Of a DNA stretch of 64,000 nucleotides, positions 62,118-64,000 are shown piece by piece (positions within the stretch are counted from its first letter, which is position 1; each line of letters starts with the position of its first letter). Position numbers and translations under genes: made by a program. Source of the stretch: Solirubrobacteraceae bacterium (GTDB lineage: Bacteria > Actinomycetota > Thermoleophilia > Solirubrobacterales > Solirubrobacteraceae); NCBI GenBank assembly GCA_030447275.1, contig JAUJPF010000014.1, positions 1 through 64,000 on the forward strand, given 5' to 3'. The notes under the pieces are model-generated. The model did no database searches and was not told where the DNA came from. It saw only the letters and a program-made list of their open reading frames with translations.

Positions 62118-62651
62118 CTACTCGAGAGCGGGCTGCGGGAAACCGTTGTAGCCCGGATCGTCCGGCCACCGACCAAGCGTGTCGGGCAAGACCAGCTGAA
62201 GCGCCTCGAACTCCTGACGTCCGGCGGCCCAGTGAGACCACGTCAGGAGGTCGTTCCGGCACGTCTCGCAGACGGCGTCGAACCGGACGGTGAACCCGTC
62301 TAGCACCGCATCAGAGGTGTCGCCGGCGGCGAAACGGTGCCCGTCGCGGACGAGGTCGCCGACCACGTTCAAGTAGGGATGTGCCCGCTGCCACTCGCCG
62401 AGGAGCACGACCTCGGGGTGTCCGAACGAGTGTTCAAGCCCGACGGTGTACGTGAAGAGCGCCTCGTAGGCCGCTTCGACTCGAGGGTCAGCGGCCCACT
62501 GGTCGTCGGTCTCGTGATCGTGATCGTGATCGTGATCGTCCACGGCCTCGCGCACGCTGATGACGTGCCAGCCGTGCTGGTGGATGTCGCTGACGACGCG
62601 GGCCTCCAGGTCGTCCTGCGGTGTCGGCAACGGCGGTCGCGCGCGAGTCAC
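62118..62651 (-). CDS. DUF4262 domain protein
   Basis: This 177-residue cytoplasmic protein shows the DUF4262 pattern: FTYTVGLEHSFGHPEVVLLG in the middle and LQLVLPDTLGRWPDDPGY near the C-terminus. An Asp/His alternating run (DDHDHDHDHETDD, about residues 38-50) arises from a TGATCG tandem repeat in the DNA and could bind metal. DUF4262 proteins occur next to some polymorphic toxins, but no toxin gene is adjacent here. The function is unknown. Confidence 0.85.
   Translation of the reverse strand: MTRARPPLPTPQDDLEARVVSDIHQHGWHVISVREAVDDHDHDHDHETDDQWAADPRVEAAYEALFTYTVGLEHSFGHPEVVLLGEWQRAHPYLNVVGDLVRDGHRFAAGDTSDAVLDGFTVRFDAVCETCRNDLLTWSHWAAGRQEFEALQLVLPDTLGRWPDDPGYNGFPQPALE
62515..62538. repeat. 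Short tandem repeat (TGATCG x4)
   Basis: Four perfect copies of TGATCG lie inside the DUF4262 gene and encode the alternating Asp/His stretch. Six-base units keep the frame, so copy number could vary without breaking the gene. Confidence 0.85.
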
Positions 62652-62690
62652 GACGCCGAGCGTAATCGCCGCGCCGGCCCGGGGCGAGCG

Positions 62691-63656
62691 CTAGGCCGGG
62701 AGGCTCGCGGGCAGGTCGAAGCGCCCGAACAGGCTGCCGTCGAACGTGACGATCTCACGGACCAGGCCGTCCTCGATGCGCAGGACGTCGACGGCGAGCG
62801 GCCGGTGCTCGGCGTCCCCGGGCCGCCGGACGTAGCACGCGACCGCGGGCTGCCGGTTGGCCCGCGTGACCACGCAGCGCATCGACCCGAACGCGTCCGA
62901 GCCGAAGCCGCCCTCCACCCAGGCCCCGACGACGGTGTCGCGGCCCTCCCACACCCCGGGCTGGGGCGGCATCCAGAAGCGGACGTCGTCGTGCATGACG
63001 GCGACGAAGCCCTCGGGGTCGGCCTGCTCGGTGGCCTCGACGTAGCGGGCGAGCAGCTCCCGCTCGGCGGCCGACGGCTCCTGCTCGGGGCGCCACTGCG
63101 CGCGGGGCTCGGGCAGGTGCTCGCGCAGGCCGGCGTGGGCGCGCTGCAGCGCGGAGTTCACCGAGGCGACCGTCGTCTCGAGCAGCTCGGCGGTCTCCTT
63201 GGCCGAGCAGTCCAGGACGTCGCGGAGGATGAAGACCGCCCGCGGCAGGGGCTGTAGGCGCTGGATCGCGGTGAGGAACGTCAGCTCGATGGTCTCCTTG
63301 GCGACCACGGCGTCCTCGGGGCCGTCCTCGCTCGCCGGCACGGCCCCGAGCAGCGAGTCGGGGTAGGGCTGCAGCCACAGCACCTCCCCGTCGGGGGTCG
63401 CCGTCCGCGGGCGCTTGTCGAGCGCGTCGAGGCAGGCGTTCGTCGCGATGCGGTACAGCCAGGCCCGCAGCGTCGAGCGGCCGGCGAACTGCTCGCGCTT
63501 GCGCCACGCCCGCAGGAACGTCTCCTGCACGAGGTCCTCGGACTCCTCGACGGAGCCCGTCATGCGGTAGCAGTGGACGTGGAGCTCGCGGGCGTGGCGG
63601 CGCACCTGCGCCTCGAACGCGTCGCGGTCGGTGGTGAGGCCCGGTGAGGAGGTCAT
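62691..63656 (-). CDS. RNA polymerase sigma-70 factor with SnoaL-like C-terminal domain
   Basis: This 321-residue sigma factor carries region 2 (RHARELHVHCYRMTGSVEES, then LVQETFLRAW and RAWLYRIATNACLDAL) and region 4 (LPRAVFILRDVLDCSAKETA and VNSALQRAHAGL). The last ~125 residues form a SnoaL/NTF2-like domain (ADPEGFVAVMHDDVRFWMPP). This is the architecture of the ECF-like TIGR02960/SigX5-type factors, where the C-terminal domain is thought to modulate activity. It probably controls a stress regulon. No anti-sigma gene adjoins it. Confidence 0.92.
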   Translation of the reverse strand: MTSSPGLTTDRDAFEAQVRRHARELHVHCYRMTGSVEESEDLVQETFLRAWRKREQFAGRSTLRAWLYRIATNACLDALDKRPRTATPDGEVLWLQPYPDSLLGAVPASEDGPEDAVVAKETIELTFLTAIQRLQPLPRAVFILRDVLDCSAKETAELLETTVASVNSALQRAHAGLREHLPEPRAQWRPEQEPSAAERELLARYVEATEQADPEGFVAVMHDDVRFWMPPQPGVWEGRDTVVGAWVEGGFGSDAFGSMRCVVTRANRQPAVACYVRRPGDAEHRPLAVDVLRIEDGLVREIVTFDGSLFGRFDLPASLPA

Positions 63657-63732
63657 GGGCGGTGTGACGGTGGGAGGCCCGAAAGCTCATCGCGACCGGG
63701 TCGCGTCTCTTGGACGGACGACAGGGAGCGGG

Positions 63733-64000
63733 CTACGCGCTTGCAGCCTCCGCGAGGGCCGCGAGAACAACGTCGTCGTGCGTCTTCGGCGACGCCTTCG
63801 GGATCACGTGGATGACGGTCCCCTCCTCGTTGATGAGGAACGTCGCGCGCTGGGCGCCCCAGTACGTCTTGCCGTACATCGACTTCTCGCCCCACACGCC
63901 GTACTGCTCGCAGACGGCGTGGTCGGTGTCGGCGAGCAGTGCGAAGTTCAGCGACTGCCCGCCGTGGAACTTCTTGACGTCCGCGACGGAGTCGGGCGAG
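63733..64000 (-). CDS. Peroxiredoxin (BCP/PrxQ type), C-terminal part
   Basis: The minus strand holds the C-terminal 88 residues of a thiol peroxidase, continuing past the window edge: SVADVKKFHGGQSLNFALLA, DTDHAVCEQYGVWGEKSMYG, RATFLINEEGTVIHVIPKAS. The YGVWGEKxMYGK pattern is typical of bacterioferritin-comigratory-protein peroxiredoxins, which reduce hydrogen and alkyl peroxides. The peroxidatic Cys lies outside the window. Confidence 0.9.
   Translation of the reverse strand, partial: SPDSVADVKKFHGGQSLNFALLADTDHAVCEQYGVWGEKSMYGKTYWGAQRATFLINEEGTVIHVIPKASPKTHDDVVLAALAEAASA

Overview
The window is very GC-rich (roughly 70% or more by eye), densely packed, and uses many GTG and some TTG starts and 4-bp stop/start overlaps. 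The complex I proteins resemble those of deep-branching, Thermus-like actinobacterial lineages. Several secreted proteins have Arg-rich C-terminal modules. Together this suggests a chromosome of a high-GC actinobacterium of the Thermoleophilia/Solirubrobacterales type. That placement is an inference, not a phylogenetic result. I found no CRISPR array, rRNA, phage structural genes or replication origin.

Layout. (1) 1-6.4 kb: a partial PlsC-type acyltransferase diverges from two paralogous PAP2 membrane enzymes and an ATP-grasp ligase. These converge on a KAS III-fold protein with an unusual catalytic triad and a NodU/CmcH-type carbamoyltransferase. I read this as a possible lipid- or metabolite-tailoring locus. 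(2) 6.7-13.5 kb: an LVIVD beta-propeller exoprotein, tadA, a secreted phospholipase A2-fold protein, then about 2 kb of wreckage: a TetR tail, a truncated IS3 element and an integrase N-terminus. A perfect 69-bp direct repeat derived from the 3' end of tadA brackets the segment. (3) 13.5-14.2 kb: tRNA-Arg(ACG), tRNA-Ser(GCT) and tRNA-Ser(TGA) around a deleted rhodanese gene. (4) 14.2-23.2 kb: a five-gene minus-strand operon (aldehyde dehydrogenase, molybdopterin oxidoreductase, MarC, hydrolase, VOC protein), a STAS protein, serS, a cytochrome c lipoprotein, a cupredoxin and a flavin reductase.

(5) 23.2-38.2 kb: the complete 14-subunit nuoA-N operon for complex I, nearly all translationally coupled. 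nuoI carries an in-frame TGA at codon 94. (6) 38.2-49.4 kb: small Gly/Asp-rich and Pro-rich proteins, a HAMP-linked adenylate cyclase, a signal peptidase lacking the usual lysine, a CDGSH protein facing an iron-containing redox enzyme, three methyltransferases, a frameshifted glycosyltransferase, acetyl-CoA synthetase and membrane proteins. (7) 49.4-57 kb: a CBS protein, a saccharopine-dehydrogenase-like reductase, a serine-less alpha/beta hydrolase, an SDR, a GGDEF protein, and an ACT/hydrolase/flippase operon, followed by a PQQ-type sugar dehydrogenase. (8) 57-64 kb: a zinc metallopeptidase, a two-gene cobalamin-dependent mutase (MutS/MutE type), GNAT, several gene remnants, a DUF4262 protein, a sigma-70 factor with a SnoaL-like tail, and a partial peroxiredoxin.

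Functionally, the window is dominated by aerobic respiratory metabolism (complex I, cytochrome c, cupredoxin, acetate activation, aldehyde oxidation), cell-envelope enzymes and signalling. Gene decay is unusually frequent outside the nuo operon. Some of the frameshifts are single-base changes in G/C runs and could be assembly errors.
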